Assembly (NCBI RefSeq): GCF_900103865.1
Contig: NZ_FNII01000009.1
Location: forward strand, 124,001-188,000
Length of the DNA stretch: 64,000 nt
Direction of reading: 5' to 3'
DNA from: Vreelandella arcis
GTDB lineage: Bacteria; Pseudomonadota; Gammaproteobacteria; Pseudomonadales; Halomonadaceae
Shown here: piece by piece, positions 46,603 to 55,275 of the stretch
Numbering within the stretch: position 1 is the first letter of the stretch
Layout: every line of letters starts with the position of its first letter
Made by a program: the position numbers and the translations under genes
The notes under the pieces: generated by a model
The model's database searches: none
Seen by the model: only the letters and a program-made list of their open reading frames with translations
Told to the model about the DNA's origin: nothing

Positions 46603-47432
46603 ACGTTCACTTGTGCTATCGCGCCTTTATTGAAACCCTCGAACGCTTGGATCCGCGTGGTTTCGTGGCTTTGGGTGGCAATCCGTTCGGCTAGCCAGCG
46701 TGCAATGTTTTCGACCGTTGTAGGCGTTGGCAGTACGGCGCAGCGCTCACTGGGTAACGTGATCGTGAATGTGCCTTGCGCGGCCTGGTAGCGGCACGTC
46801 AGTGTTTGTTGGTCATGGGCGGTGATGTCGCCTGCTTCTACCAAGTACCGATTATCAAGCCATGTCGCCCACTGCTGTTCCAGCACGTGCTGGCGCGAAT
46901 CCCGTTGCCAGATGTAAAGCCGCGAACGGTGGCCGTGGGCAATCCGCTGACAGTTGCCCGTATGGCGCTTCAAGCCATGGCTATACCCGTAGGCGGCGCC
47001 TTCGATGGCTTCATCGCTTAAGGTCAGTTGCACCCGTGAGACATTGGCTGGGCGCTGCTCAGTAAGCGTGTCGCTTAACAGCTTGGCGACCGATGCGCGC
47101 TCAACGGTGGTGGAAGTGAGCAGCGTGAAAGCTTCTTTCGGCCCTCTGACCTCCATAGGGTAGGGTGACGTGGTACGCACGCACAAGCCTTCTTCGCAGG
47201 GGCTTACGTCGACCCCAGGGGCATCGACGGGCAGCAGTAGCGTGTGATCAAGGCCGTTATCCAAAGTACGTTTGATCCATGGCTTTACGTCGCCAAAATC
47301 AAACAACATGCCATCCTCGCCAAGCTCACCTTCCAGCAAGGCGTCGACTTGCCAGCTAACGCCCTTCAAGCCAGTTTTAGGGCACCAGAGAGAAGCGTCG
47401 ATATGCGTCAGTTGATTAACAAATAGCCCCAT
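46599..47432 (-). CDS. Two-domain QueD-like 6-carboxytetrahydropterin synthase
   Basis: Expected to convert dihydroneopterin triphosphate to 6-carboxytetrahydropterin, feeding QueE and QueC. At 277 residues it is more than twice the length of QueD (about 120) and reads as two T-fold repeats. The first (1-140) keeps [10 protein letters not shown] (41-50) and the LDH pair (61-63), but where HGH should be it has KGV. The second (141-277) keeps the zinc set His152, His166, His168 in [18 protein letters not shown] with Cys161, and Glu265, but has LDN instead of LDH. Together they supply one full catalytic set. Its ATG overlaps the queE stop (TGATG). Dimeric long-form QueD or a new activity are both possible. 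Confidence 0.82.
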   Translation of the reverse strand: MGLFVNQLTHIDASLWCPKTGLKGVSWQVDALLEGELGEDGMLFDFGDVKPWIKRTLDNGLDHTLLLPVDAPGVDVSPCEEGLCVRTTSPYPMEVRGPKEAFTLLTSTTVERASVAKLLSDTLTEQRPANVSRVQLTLSDEAIEGAAYGYSHGLKRHTGNCQRIAHGHRSRLYIWQRDSRQHVLEQQWATWLDNRYLVEAGDITAHDQQTLTCRYQAAQGTFTITLPSERCAVLPTPTTVENIARWLAERIATQSHETTRIQAFEGFNKGAIAQVNV

Positions 47433-48076
47433 CAGTCAAAGCCTGCGATTTTGTGTGTTTGTAGTGATAAACGCCATTGCGGGTGGGCTAAGCAATACGC
47501 GGTTGTCCGTGCCACTGTGTCGGCGTCTTGTTGCACGGGGGAAAGATCCATCGGCTGTAAGAAAAAATGACGAAAATCCAGTTGGGCAAACGCCTCGGGT
47601 GGCGCTTCAACCTGAGGGTACACCAGCTTTAATTCGTCTCCCTGATTAACGACCAGCGGATTTTTGCCCTTGGGACTGACACACAGCCAGTCAATACCGG
47701 CGGGCGGTGGAAGAGTGCCGTTGGTTTCAACCGCGACTTCAAATCCCCGGCTATGCAGGTGGGCGATCAATGCCGGGTTAAGCTGCAACAATGGTTCACC
47801 ACCGGTAAACACAACATATGGCGTGGCGTTGTCAGCTTCCAAGGGCCACAAGCCTAGAATGTGATCGGCAAGGGCGTCTGGCGTCGTAAACCGTCCGCCG
47901 CCGGTACCGTCGGTGCCAATAAAATCGGTGTCACAGAAAGTGCACTTGGCCGTCGCTCGATCCTGCTCGCGACCACTCCATAGATTACAACCGCTGAAGC
48001 GGCAAAATACGCTGGCCCGGCCGGCTTGCGCCCCTTCTCCTTGAAGTGTGTAGAAGGCTTCTTTTACGTGATACAT
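47432..48076 (-). CDS. queE: 7-carboxy-7-deazaguanine synthase
   Basis: Radical-SAM enzyme that contracts 6-carboxytetrahydropterin to 7-carboxy-7-deazaguanine. The 214 residues start [15 protein letters not shown] and carry the cluster motif CNLW-x-n-CTFCDTDF, an expanded C-x14-C-x2-C arrangement known for this family, plus VVFTGGEPLLQ for SAM binding. The ATG is at complement 48076, overlapping the queC stop as TGATG; a TTG one codon earlier is less likely. GGAG lies 9 nt upstream inside queC. Confidence 0.94.
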   Translation of the reverse strand: MYHVKEAFYTLQGEGAQAGRASVFCRFSGCNLWSGREQDRATAKCTFCDTDFIGTDGTGGGRFTTPDALADHILGLWPLEADNATPYVVFTGGEPLLQLNPALIAHLHSRGFEVAVETNGTLPPPAGIDWLCVSPKGKNPLVVNQGDELKLVYPQVEAPPEAFAQLDFRHFFLQPMDLSPVQQDADTVARTTAYCLAHPQWRLSLQTHKIAGFD

Positions 48077-48774
48077 CAAGGTGTCTCCGGACTTCGGGCA
48101 TATTCAAGCGGGTCGGTAACGCCATTGGCAGCAAAAGCTGCCAACCGCTCACGACAACTGCCGCAGCGACCGCAGGCGAGGTCACCGCCTTCGTAACAGG
48201 TCCAGGTGTGGCGGTAGTCGAGCCCCATTGCCAATCCGTCTCTTAAAATGTCGGCTTTGCTGGCATGCAGGTAGGGCGCATGAACCGCTATAGGCGAAAA
48301 GTTCGCAATTTGCGCGACGCGATCCATGGCGTCGACAAAGGCGGGTCGGCAATCAGGGTAGAGGACGTGATCACCACCATGGGCGCCGTAGTCCACCCGG
48401 TGGGCGCCAATATTAACGGCGTTGGCAATCGCCAATGACAGCAATATCATATTGCGGTTAGGTACGACCGTCGCGGCCAAGTTGTCGCCGTCGTAGTCAC
48501 CGTGGGGCATTTCATGGGCAGTGTTGGTCAACGCCGAATTATCGATCAGCGAATGGATCGCCCGGATATCGACGACCTGGTGCGATACGCCTAAATGTTG
48601 GCAGACCTGGCGAGCGGTATCGAGTTCGCGAGCGTGGCGCTGACCGTAATGAAATGACAGTGCATGAACGTGATAACCTTCATTGAGCGCTCGGTGAAGA
48701 AGGGTAAACGAGTCCATGCCGCCAGAGTAAATGACGACAGCGGTATCCCCATGCGGGGCTGGATAAGTAGACAT
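48076..48774 (-). CDS. queC: 7-cyano-7-deazaguanine synthase
   Basis: ATP-dependent conversion of 7-carboxy-7-deazaguanine to preQ0, the queuosine precursor. The 232 residues carry the PP-loop [17 protein letters not shown] and [30 protein letters not shown], and the zinc site [26 protein letters not shown]. The PP-loop begins YSGGMDS, with Met where SGGxDS is variable. It is the first gene of queC-queE-queD-like-ykgJ, all coupled by overlaps. I saw no preQ1 riboswitch upstream. Confidence 0.95.
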   Translation of the reverse strand: MSTYPAPHGDTAVVIYSGGMDSFTLLHRALNEGYHVHALSFHYGQRHARELDTARQVCQHLGVSHQVVDIRAIHSLIDNSALTNTAHEMPHGDYDGDNLAATVVPNRNMILLSLAIANAVNIGAHRVDYGAHGGDHVLYPDCRPAFVDAMDRVAQIANFSPIAVHAPYLHASKADILRDGLAMGLDYRHTWTCYEGGDLACGRCGSCRERLAAFAANGVTDPLEYARSPETP

Positions 48775-48955
48775 GATAAGACTCTTATGCCGGAGAATTT
48801 GTTGATCGAAGCGTGAATAAAGCCGCTACGGCGTTCCGGGATCCGGTCCGGGAGGGCGTGAGTCTACGCAATTGCTGTGTTTCTGGCTAGCGTAAACACA
48901 CCCACAGAGTAAGCTGAAAATGCTACGCTGGAGCTCAATTAAAGGGATGACCGTT

Positions 48956-49372
48956 ATGGCCACAATCGAACACAGCGCTATTGTTAAAGCACCACCCGAG
49001 CGGGTGTTCTCACTATTAAGGCGTGTTGAGGACTTTGCCGATTATTCCGACATGGTTACCGCTATCGATTCATTAGGCGACGAACGCTATCGCTGGCATG
49101 TGCGGGCGCTAAGTATGGATTGGACATTTGATGTGGCGATCACCGAGGTTAAGCCGCCTTACATGCTTGCCTGGGACTCGGTCAGCGGGGTGAAAAATCA
49201 AGGTCGCTACCATCTACGTGAGGTGCCGGAAGGCACCGAGGTGTCATTGACGCTTAGCTACGATATCGGCAACCGCCTGATGGAAAAAGCCGTGAACAAG
49301 GCAGCCACACCCTTGGTAAGCAAAGTGAGTCGGCAAATTCTTGATCGAGTGGAAGCGCGACTACAGGTGTGA
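48956..49372 (+). CDS. SRPBCC-family protein
   Basis: 138 residues with the START/Bet v1-like hydrophobic pocket fold: opening strand MATIEHSAIVKAPPERVFSL, then VEDFADYSDMV, the long middle strands and a C-terminal amphipathic helix. The fold binds hydrophobic ligands or acts as a coenzyme-Q/toxin-like protein; no specific role can be assigned. Start chosen at 48956, with GGGATGA 8 nt upstream; ATG 48946 is possible. It is divergent from queC. Confidence 0.75.
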   Translation: MATIEHSAIVKAPPERVFSLLRRVEDFADYSDMVTAIDSLGDERYRWHVRALSMDWTFDVAITEVKPPYMLAWDSVSGVKNQGRYHLREVPEGTEVSLTLSYDIGNRLMEKAVNKAATPLVSKVSRQILDRVEARLQV

Positions 49373-49441
49373 TCTGCGCTGTATAGGCTGCCGATGCCAA
49401 TGGGGAATTTTGCGATGAACTTGGCATCGGCGAGGAGGTTT

Positions 49442-49681
49442 TTACGCTGGTTTGCGCATGGAAGCGTCGAGGTGGTCGACGACTTCAGCCCAATCAGCAT
49501 CTTCTTCAACGGCTTGTTTTAAAAAATCCGCTTGACCTTCATTCCAGCAGGGCGCTTCGGCCAGTGGCATCGTGTCCGGCAGCGGCGCGTGGCGTTGAAT
49601 AAATCGCTCAATCGACGCAGCATCCGAGGCAAGGCCTAGTTGTTCGAACAGTTCGCTAAAGGCATGAACCGGTTTTTCCAT
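49442..49681 (-). CDS. DUF2789 family protein
   Basis: 79-residue acidic helical protein matching the DUF2789 pattern: FSELFEQLGLASDAASIERFIQRHAPLP, then QADFLKQAVEEDADWAEVVDHLDASM. Function unknown. The ATG at complement 49681 follows GGAGG. It lies between the SRPBCC gene and the asparaginase gene. Confidence 0.82.
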   Translation of the reverse strand: MEKPVHAFSELFEQLGLASDAASIERFIQRHAPLPDTMPLAEAPCWNEGQADFLKQAVEEDADWAEVVDHLDASMRKPA

Positions 49682-49766
49682 TAGCGCTACCTCCTAATCC
49701 ACTGAGTGTGCTTTCACCTTAGCTTGTAACGCGGTGATTACCAGAACAGCGTTAAACGCTCACCCA

Positions 49767-50837
49767 TTAGCGCTCACCGACCAGAGGCATCAAGAAACGT
49801 TGCCGCCGGTCGTCTTCCGACAGCGGCTGCGCCGCCAAGTGCACGAGTTTGCCAAACGCGGCTTCCGGTGTCATATCATCGCCGGACAAAACCCCGGCAT
49901 CGTGGAGCCCCTGGCCGGCCGCATACGCACCCAGGTGGATGCTTCCTTGAGGACATTGGCTGATGGCGGCCAGCAGTTTGCCTTCGCCGCTGGCCTTTGC
50001 CAGAACGGCTAGAAGCGACGGGTCGTCCGGTAGATTGCCAGCCCCCCAGAGCTGGAGTAACCCGCCCTTTACGCGCGAGTCGTCTAGCCAAGCCGCTAAC
50101 TGCCAGGCGGTGATGCCGGGCCACAGTGCCAAGCGAATAATGGCGCCTTCGCCGAGCGCGTTGTAGTCCGGTAGTTCAAAACGTGGCGCGCCCCGTTGTT
50201 GCTCGGCGAGGCTCCGGCTGGGGTAGTGGACAATGTCATCGCCTACTCGCTCGCCCAGCAATGGATAGTTGGGGCTGGAAAACGCATCGACGGCTTCGCT
50301 GTGCTGCTTGGTCGCGCGCGCGCCGCGAAGCAATTTGCCGTGAAAATAAATTGCCACTTCTTGCATGCCAGGCTCGCGTGCACAGCGCAATGCGCCGTAC
50401 AAGTTGTCGAGAGCATCGCTATCAGGGGCCTCGAGCGGCTGCATGGCGCCGGTGAGAATAACGGCTCGGTCTAGCCCTTGGAGTTGATAGGCCAAGCTGG
50501 CCGCTGTCCAGCTCAGCGTATCGGTGCCGTGAATCACCACAACACCTTGATAGTCGGCGATACGCTGAGCAATATCATTGGCCAGCTGTGTCCAGTGTCC
50601 GGGAGTGATGGCACTTGAATCAATTAAATCGGGATAACTGAAAACCTCATAGGGAGGTAGCGCCTGCTGTTGAGAAAGTGGCAACTGGCCTAAAGCATGG
50701 GTTAGCCGTGATTCAATGTCGCCCGCGGGCGTCAGCCCATGGCGACCGGCACGCATGCCGAGCGTACCACCCGTGTAGATAATCAATACGCTAGGGTGGG
50801 GCGCCTCAGGTGTTGGCTGAGAAGAAGGGGCGCTCAC
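49767..50837 (-). CDS. ansA: Type I L-asparaginase
   Basis: Hydrolyses asparagine to aspartate and ammonia. The 356 residues contain IIYTGGTLGM (first catalytic Thr), VVVIHGTDTLSWTAASL (second Thr and Asp) and ILTGAMQP. There is no signal peptide, so it is the cytoplasmic type I form. It starts at GTG complement 50837 behind AGGAG. The following gene upstream on this strand is an MFS exporter, 29 nt away, possibly co-transcribed. Confidence 0.92.
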   Translation of the reverse strand: MSAPSSQPTPEAPHPSVLIIYTGGTLGMRAGRHGLTPAGDIESRLTHALGQLPLSQQQALPPYEVFSYPDLIDSSAITPGHWTQLANDIAQRIADYQGVVVIHGTDTLSWTAASLAYQLQGLDRAVILTGAMQPLEAPDSDALDNLYGALRCAREPGMQEVAIYFHGKLLRGARATKQHSEAVDAFSSPNYPLLGERVGDDIVHYPSRSLAEQQRGAPRFELPDYNALGEGAIIRLALWPGITAWQLAAWLDDSRVKGGLLQLWGAGNLPDDPSLLAVLAKASGEGKLLAAISQCPQGSIHLGAYAAGQGLHDAGVLSGDDMTPEAAFGKLVHLAAQPLSEDDRRQRFLMPLVGER

Positions 50838-50866
50838 GGCATCTCCTTGTTTAAGCAGTCAATATA

Positions 50867-52066
50867 TCAATCGCTATGGACTAAAAGCTGGCCCGATCCA
50901 TCATCGAGGCAGCGTTTGCGCCCGGCGAGCATGGCAAACCCACTGCATAATACCAGCAGTCCAATCAGTATCCAGGCGATGTGGGCACCACTGGTCTCAT
51001 TTTGCAGTAACAGCCCGACCCCGAAGGGGCCAAGGGCGGCGATGGTATAGCCCCCACCTTGCACTAGCCCTGAAAGTTGGCCTGATAACCGGGCGTTTGC
51101 CGTGCGCAAGACTAAAAGGCTGAGCGCCAAGCTAAAACTCCCGCCTTGGCCTAACCCCAACAACATCGCGCCCGGCCATTGCCAGCTTAACGGCGCAATG
51201 AGCAGCATCCATAGGCCGCAGGCGGTGCACAACAAAACGCAGAGTAACGCCGGACGTTGGTCACGTCCAAGTCGTGCCAGCCAAGGCGCAGTAAGCGCAG
51301 AGGCAAGCTGGCAAAGAATTGAGATGGCCATGGTCCATCCGGCAGTGGCTTCGTCATAGCCGCGGTATACCAATAGCGTCGGTAGCCATCCAAACACGAT
51401 GTAGGCCATCGAGGATTGGATGCCCATAAATAGCATGACGTACCACGTCAATGGCTGTCTCAGCAGTTTAAGTGCCCCGGTATGAGCCGTTGTCGAAGGG
51501 GAGACAGAGGTCTTTGTGTGGGGCATGTAAATACCCCATAACACCAGCGCCACGAATGCAAGTAGCGCCCAGCTCATTAAACTTGCCTGCCAACTGCCTA
51601 GATAGTGGGTGAGTGGAACACTAAGCCCGGCCCCTAATGCACCGCCCGAGCACAAGGCCATGGTATACAGGCCGGTAAGCAAGTCGGCGCTTTGGGGTAA
51701 CTGGCGTTTTACTAAAGCGGGCAACAGGGTGCCTGACAGGCCAATGGCGGCGCCAGAAAGCGCTGAACCAATGAACAGCACACCCGGGAGAGGCAGACCA
51801 CGCAGTATGAGGCCGATCATCAGCAAGCAAAGGGCAGCGCTTAAGGCACGCTCCATGCCGATACGCCGTGCAAGCATAGGGGCAAGCGGTGCAGCCAGCC
51901 CCAAAAAAAGCACTGGCAACGTAGTGAGCACACCTGCAGACGCGGCCGATAGTCCAGCCACTTCCTGTAAGCGATTCAGTAGCGGCGCGACCGATGACAT
52001 CGCAGGGCGAAGGTTGAGCCCAACGATGATCATTAACGCAATAAATACGGTGTGACTTGCCCTCAT
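50867..52066 (-). CDS. MFS transporter, CynX/NimT type
   Basis: 399 residues with 12 membrane segments. The start FIALMIIVGLNLRPAMSSVAPLL is typical of the CynX/NimT (cyanate-transport-like) subfamily of the major facilitator superfamily. The substrate is not readable from the sequence; members carry cyanate, 2-nitroimidazole or other small compounds. It lies 9 nt downstream of the hypothetical gene on the same strand, so it is probably in an operon with it and with ansA. Confidence 0.85.
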   Translation of the reverse strand: MRASHTVFIALMIIVGLNLRPAMSSVAPLLNRLQEVAGLSAASAGVLTTLPVLFLGLAAPLAPMLARRIGMERALSAALCLLMIGLILRGLPLPGVLFIGSALSGAAIGLSGTLLPALVKRQLPQSADLLTGLYTMALCSGGALGAGLSVPLTHYLGSWQASLMSWALLAFVALVLWGIYMPHTKTSVSPSTTAHTGALKLLRQPLTWYVMLFMGIQSSMAYIVFGWLPTLLVYRGYDEATAGWTMAISILCQLASALTAPWLARLGRDQRPALLCVLLCTACGLWMLLIAPLSWQWPGAMLLGLGQGGSFSLALSLLVLRTANARLSGQLSGLVQGGGYTIAALGPFGVGLLLQNETSGAHIAWILIGLLVLCSGFAMLAGRKRCLDDGSGQLLVHSD

Positions 52067-52075
52067 AAGCGTGTC

Positions 52076-52579
52076 TTATTTTAAATAGGGGCGTAAGTCT
52101 CCGCGAACGGCATCTAACAGCGTAATAAAGTGATAATCCTCAGGCGTGTCCAGGCAGTCGACACGTACGCTGGTTCTCATGCCCTTGTCCATTTGCACCT
52201 GATCAAAAATTTCCAGGGTCAGTTTGCGAGCGGTTTTGTCGCCAGGCTCCATCGCCCCATTTTCCAGCGTGAACGTTTCAAGCAGGGTAACCCTTACCCG
52301 AGTGCTATTACCCTCGCTGAGTACTCGGCGGACAAACAGCCAGCCTTCGCACGGCAGGGCATTTTGATCATCCCGCTTGCGTAAAAAAAGCGTGCGATAA
52401 CATGCACCTTCCGTTGAGGCTTTTTCCGCCATGCTGCGATACGCTTGAACCACTTGGGTCGATGAAGCGCGAGCTTCCTCTAAGCGTTGTACAACGCCTA
52501 AATGCTCTCGGCTTAATTGTTCTTGACGCTGGAACGTTTGCCACTGACGGTATTGCGCAATAAGTTGAGAAGACGCCAT
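52076..52579 (-). CDS. Hypothetical soluble protein
   Basis: 167 residues, not recognised. The N-terminal third (about 1-55) is a predicted helix with Q, R and E (RQWQTFQRQEQLSREHLG). The rest looks like an alpha/beta domain with several strands (GWLFVRRVLSEGNSTRVRV, TSVRVDCLD). No signal peptide or membrane segment. The ATG at complement 52579 has GGAG 5 nt upstream. It leads the MFS gene by 9 nt, suggesting a functional tie to that transporter. Confidence 0.7.
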   Translation of the reverse strand: MASSQLIAQYRQWQTFQRQEQLSREHLGVVQRLEEARASSTQVVQAYRSMAEKASTEGACYRTLFLRKRDDQNALPCEGWLFVRRVLSEGNSTRVRVTLLETFTLENGAMEPGDKTARKLTLEIFDQVQMDKGMRTSVRVDCLDTPEDYHFITLLDAVRGDLRPYLK

Positions 52580-52654
52580 GATCACTCCATGAAAACAGGT
52601 GCTTAACTAACAATTGAGTAAAGCGCTAACAGCGCACATTGTTTTTACGCTGTA

Positions 52655-53911
52655 CTAGCGGCGAGCGCGACGCTTGGGTGCCGCCGCATCGCGTTCGTTT
52701 GGCTTACGAGGTTTACGTTGGCTACGGGCATTGTTCGGTTGCCGACGGCCATTTTCGATAGGCTGCGGCGTGGCGTTCGGGTCGGGTTCAAAACCAGGCT
52801 CTATGTGCTTGGGCAGCGTTTGTTTAATAAGCCGCTCAATGCCGCGCAATAAATCGTGTTCATCGACGCATACCAACGAAATCGCTTCGCCATTGCTACC
52901 CGCCCGACCCGTGCGACCAATCCGGTGCACGTAATCTTCTGCGACGTTGGGCAGTTCAAAGTTGACAACGTGAGGCAGCTCGTTGATATCGAGACCGCGT
53001 GCGGCGATATCGGTGGCCACCAATACTTGCAGGTCGCCGCTTTTAAACGCCCCAAGCGCACGGGTACGTGCCCCCTGACTCTTATTACCATGAATGGCCA
53101 TGGCGGGGATATCTTGCTTGGATAATTGCTCCGCCAAGCGGTTAGCGCCGTGCTTGGTACGCGTAAAGACCAGCACTTGATACCACTGGTGTTGCTTGAT
53201 GAGGTGCGCCAGCAGTTCGCGTTTCTTCTCCCGATCAACCCGATAGACCGATTGAGCGATTTTTTCGGCCGTGGTGTTACGCGGGGCAACTTCGATCAGT
53301 TCCGGGTCGCTTAGAAATTGCTGTGCCAGGGTTTGGATTTCATTCGAAAATGTTGCCGAAAAGAGCAGCGTTTGGCGCTTGCTGGGAACCAGCTTGAGTA
53401 GCCGTTTGATGTCATGAATAAAGCCCATGTCGAGCATACGATCGGCTTCGTCCAAGACGAGAATTTCAACGCTGGAAAGGTCAACGTGCCCCTGCTGCTG
53501 TAAGTCGAGCAGCCGCCCTGGTGTCGCGACCAAGATGTCGAGGCCGCGCTTGAGTGCGTCGACCTGCGGTTGTTGACCCACTCCACCAAAAATAATGTGT
53601 GACCGCAGGGAGAGATGTTGACCATACGTGGTCACGCTTTCTCCGACCTGGGCTGCGAGCTCGCGGGTTGGGGTTAACACTAAAGCCCGAACTTGACGTT
53701 TAGCAGCGGGTTTTCCGGCCGATAAACGTTGCAGCATGGGGAGGGTAAAGCCGGCGGTTTTGCCAGTGCCGGTTTGTGCGCTGGCAAGTAAATCACGGCC
53801 TTGCAACACCACGGGGATAGCTTGACGTTGAATAGGTGTCGGCTCGCGATAGCCTTGGGTGGTTACCGCGCGAAGCAAATCGGCGTCGAGGCCGAGATCA
53901 GAAAAGTTCAT
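52655..53911 (-). CDS. rhlE: DEAD-box RNA helicase, RhlE type
   Basis: 418 residues: Q-motif ([14 protein letters not shown]...[10 protein letters not shown]), Walker [36 protein letters not shown] and [10 protein letters not shown], then a basic C-terminal tail rich in R, K, P and N (about 370-418) that may bind RNA. The helicase core and short tail fit RhlE rather than DeaD. The start at complement 53911 (MNFSDLGL) follows GGGAG; the frame is open 44 codons further without homology. Confidence 0.92.
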   Translation of the reverse strand: MNFSDLGLDADLLRAVTTQGYREPTPIQRQAIPVVLQGRDLLASAQTGTGKTAGFTLPMLQRLSAGKPAAKRQVRALVLTPTRELAAQVGESVTTYGQHLSLRSHIIFGGVGQQPQVDALKRGLDILVATPGRLLDLQQQGHVDLSSVEILVLDEADRMLDMGFIHDIKRLLKLVPSKRQTLLFSATFSNEIQTLAQQFLSDPELIEVAPRNTTAEKIAQSVYRVDREKKRELLAHLIKQHQWYQVLVFTRTKHGANRLAEQLSKQDIPAMAIHGNKSQGARTRALGAFKSGDLQVLVATDIAARGLDINELPHVVNFELPNVAEDYVHRIGRTGRAGSNGEAISLVCVDEHDLLRGIERLIKQTLPKHIEPGFEPDPNATPQPIENGRRQPNNARSQRKPRKPNERDAAAPKRRARR

Positions 53912-54165
53912 GCGTTCTCCCAGCGGCGAATAACGCTTGCTCCCGGCATCGTTAAACAGCGCACTGTTAAGTGATTGAAGATGATGAGGCGTTTTGTGGA
54001 CGCTAATAACCGTGATGAATTGAAGATAACAATGGCCAGCCACTTTTTTTGAGTCGACGAATTATGCTGTTTGTCGACGTGGGAGAAGGAACAATTGTGA
54101 CCAGTGACGAGATTCACTCATAACGAACGATTAATTGAGTAAACACTATATCATGCTATAAAAGA

Positions 54166-54648
54166 TCAGTCTGGTGTAGAGACGTGATGGGCATGATGCA
54201 ACGTAGTAATACGGGCGCGAGAAGCGGGTGGCAGGTCAAGCGCCTCAAGCGCGTTATCAGGTAGGGCAAATAACTGCTCGGGGGTAAAAATACCTCGCTC
54301 AAATAGTTGTTTTGCCGTCGCTGGTCCAATGCCGTCGAGGGCAATCAAGCGGTTGCCAAACAGCGTCATTCGGGCAGTTTCGTTGAGTGACGTCGCAGCA
54401 TCACTGGGTAGCTGGCGATAATACGCATCGGCCGAGACTATAATAAATTGTTCGGTTCGAGCCAGCGCGGCTAGTGTCGCGGCCGATGGCGTATCTGCGG
54501 TTAGTGCTTGGTGAACAATCTGATGATTATTCATGGCCGTTATCAGCAGCGATTCGGTGGCAGGCTGGTCAAGTAATGTTCCAATTGTTTGGCAGAGCGT
54601 TCTAACCGCTTCAAGACAGCTATCCGATTGTTGAGCCGTGTCCGTCAT
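54166..54648 (-). CDS. Helix-hairpin-helix protein
   Basis: 160 residues. The C-terminal half has a helix-hairpin-helix pair (LIALDGIGPATAKQLFERGIFTPEQLFAL), the type found in DUF4332-like proteins and in DNA repair enzymes. The N-terminal half is helical and unassigned. No catalytic motif is seen. It follows pqiC on the same strand by 27 nt, with GGGAG 10 nt before its ATG. A role in DNA binding is inference only. Confidence 0.75.
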   Translation of the reverse strand: MTDTAQQSDSCLEAVRTLCQTIGTLLDQPATESLLITAMNNHQIVHQALTADTPSAATLAALARTEQFIIVSADAYYRQLPSDAATSLNETARMTLFGNRLIALDGIGPATAKQLFERGIFTPEQLFALPDNALEALDLPPASRARITTLHHAHHVSTPD

Positions 54649-54675
54649 TGCCGTGCAACTCCCTTTGTTTGTGGC

Positions 54676-55266
54676 TTAACCATTCTGGCGAACGTTCTTT
54701 ATTGCCTGGGAAATCTGCTCACCTACGGTATCCCAGCTTTTGCCCAGGGCTCGAACAAGGGCAGGGTAACCATCTTCCTCAAGTGGTGTATCGGCATCGA
54801 AGGTTTCCATCGCCAGTACATCGCCCTGCTGGTTGAGCAGTTGCCACTGACCACTGGCGATGGCAAGCCCATCATGGCGTCCCTGAAATTTGTCTACCTC
54901 TAAGCGTAGCGTGAGCGCTCCCGCGTCGCCAGACGCATCGTGCACGATGCGCCATGAGGGTAGTGCATTTGACAGCCGGGCGCGGAGCCCGTGCTCCAAC
55001 TGCCTGCCCAGGGCTTCTGCCCACTGATGGTCGTTTGCCTCCCGTAAGGTAATATCATCGGTTTGCATGACAATACCTTCGACATCCAGATAGTGAGGTA
55101 AGCGTGGCTTTGTCACCTCAAGGGTGCCTTCCGGCACGCTTGGCGGGCTTGATAACTGCCCACCCGGTAACACGTAGCGACTCGCTGAAGGCGTGTTGCT
55201 GGCACAGGCGCTGAGCAAAAGCGGCAGTAGTAACATCACAACCAGTTTTCGAGATAGATAACGCAT
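54676..55266 (-). CDS. pqiC: Outer-membrane lipoprotein PqiC
   Basis: 196 residues with a lipoprotein signal peptide: hydrophobic run MLLLPLLLSAC with the acylated cysteine at about residue 21. The mature part has the ABC-type lipoprotein component fold (YVLPGG..., LPHYLDVEGIVMQTDD, LEVDKFQGRHDG). PqiC forms the outer-membrane end of the PqiABC lipid-transport bridge. Its ATG is 9 nt after the pqiB stop. Confidence 0.9.
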   Translation of the reverse strand: MRYLSRKLVVMLLLPLLLSACASNTPSASRYVLPGGQLSSPPSVPEGTLEVTKPRLPHYLDVEGIVMQTDDITLREANDHQWAEALGRQLEHGLRARLSNALPSWRIVHDASGDAGALTLRLEVDKFQGRHDGLAIASGQWQLLNQQGDVLAMETFDADTPLEEDGYPALVRALGKSWDTVGEQISQAIKNVRQNG

Positions 55267-55275
55267 TGTGTGTCC

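Noticed and set aside
48775..48955. preQ1 riboswitch upstream of queC
   Set aside because: No hairpin followed by an A-rich tail and no preQ1-type core seen in the region.
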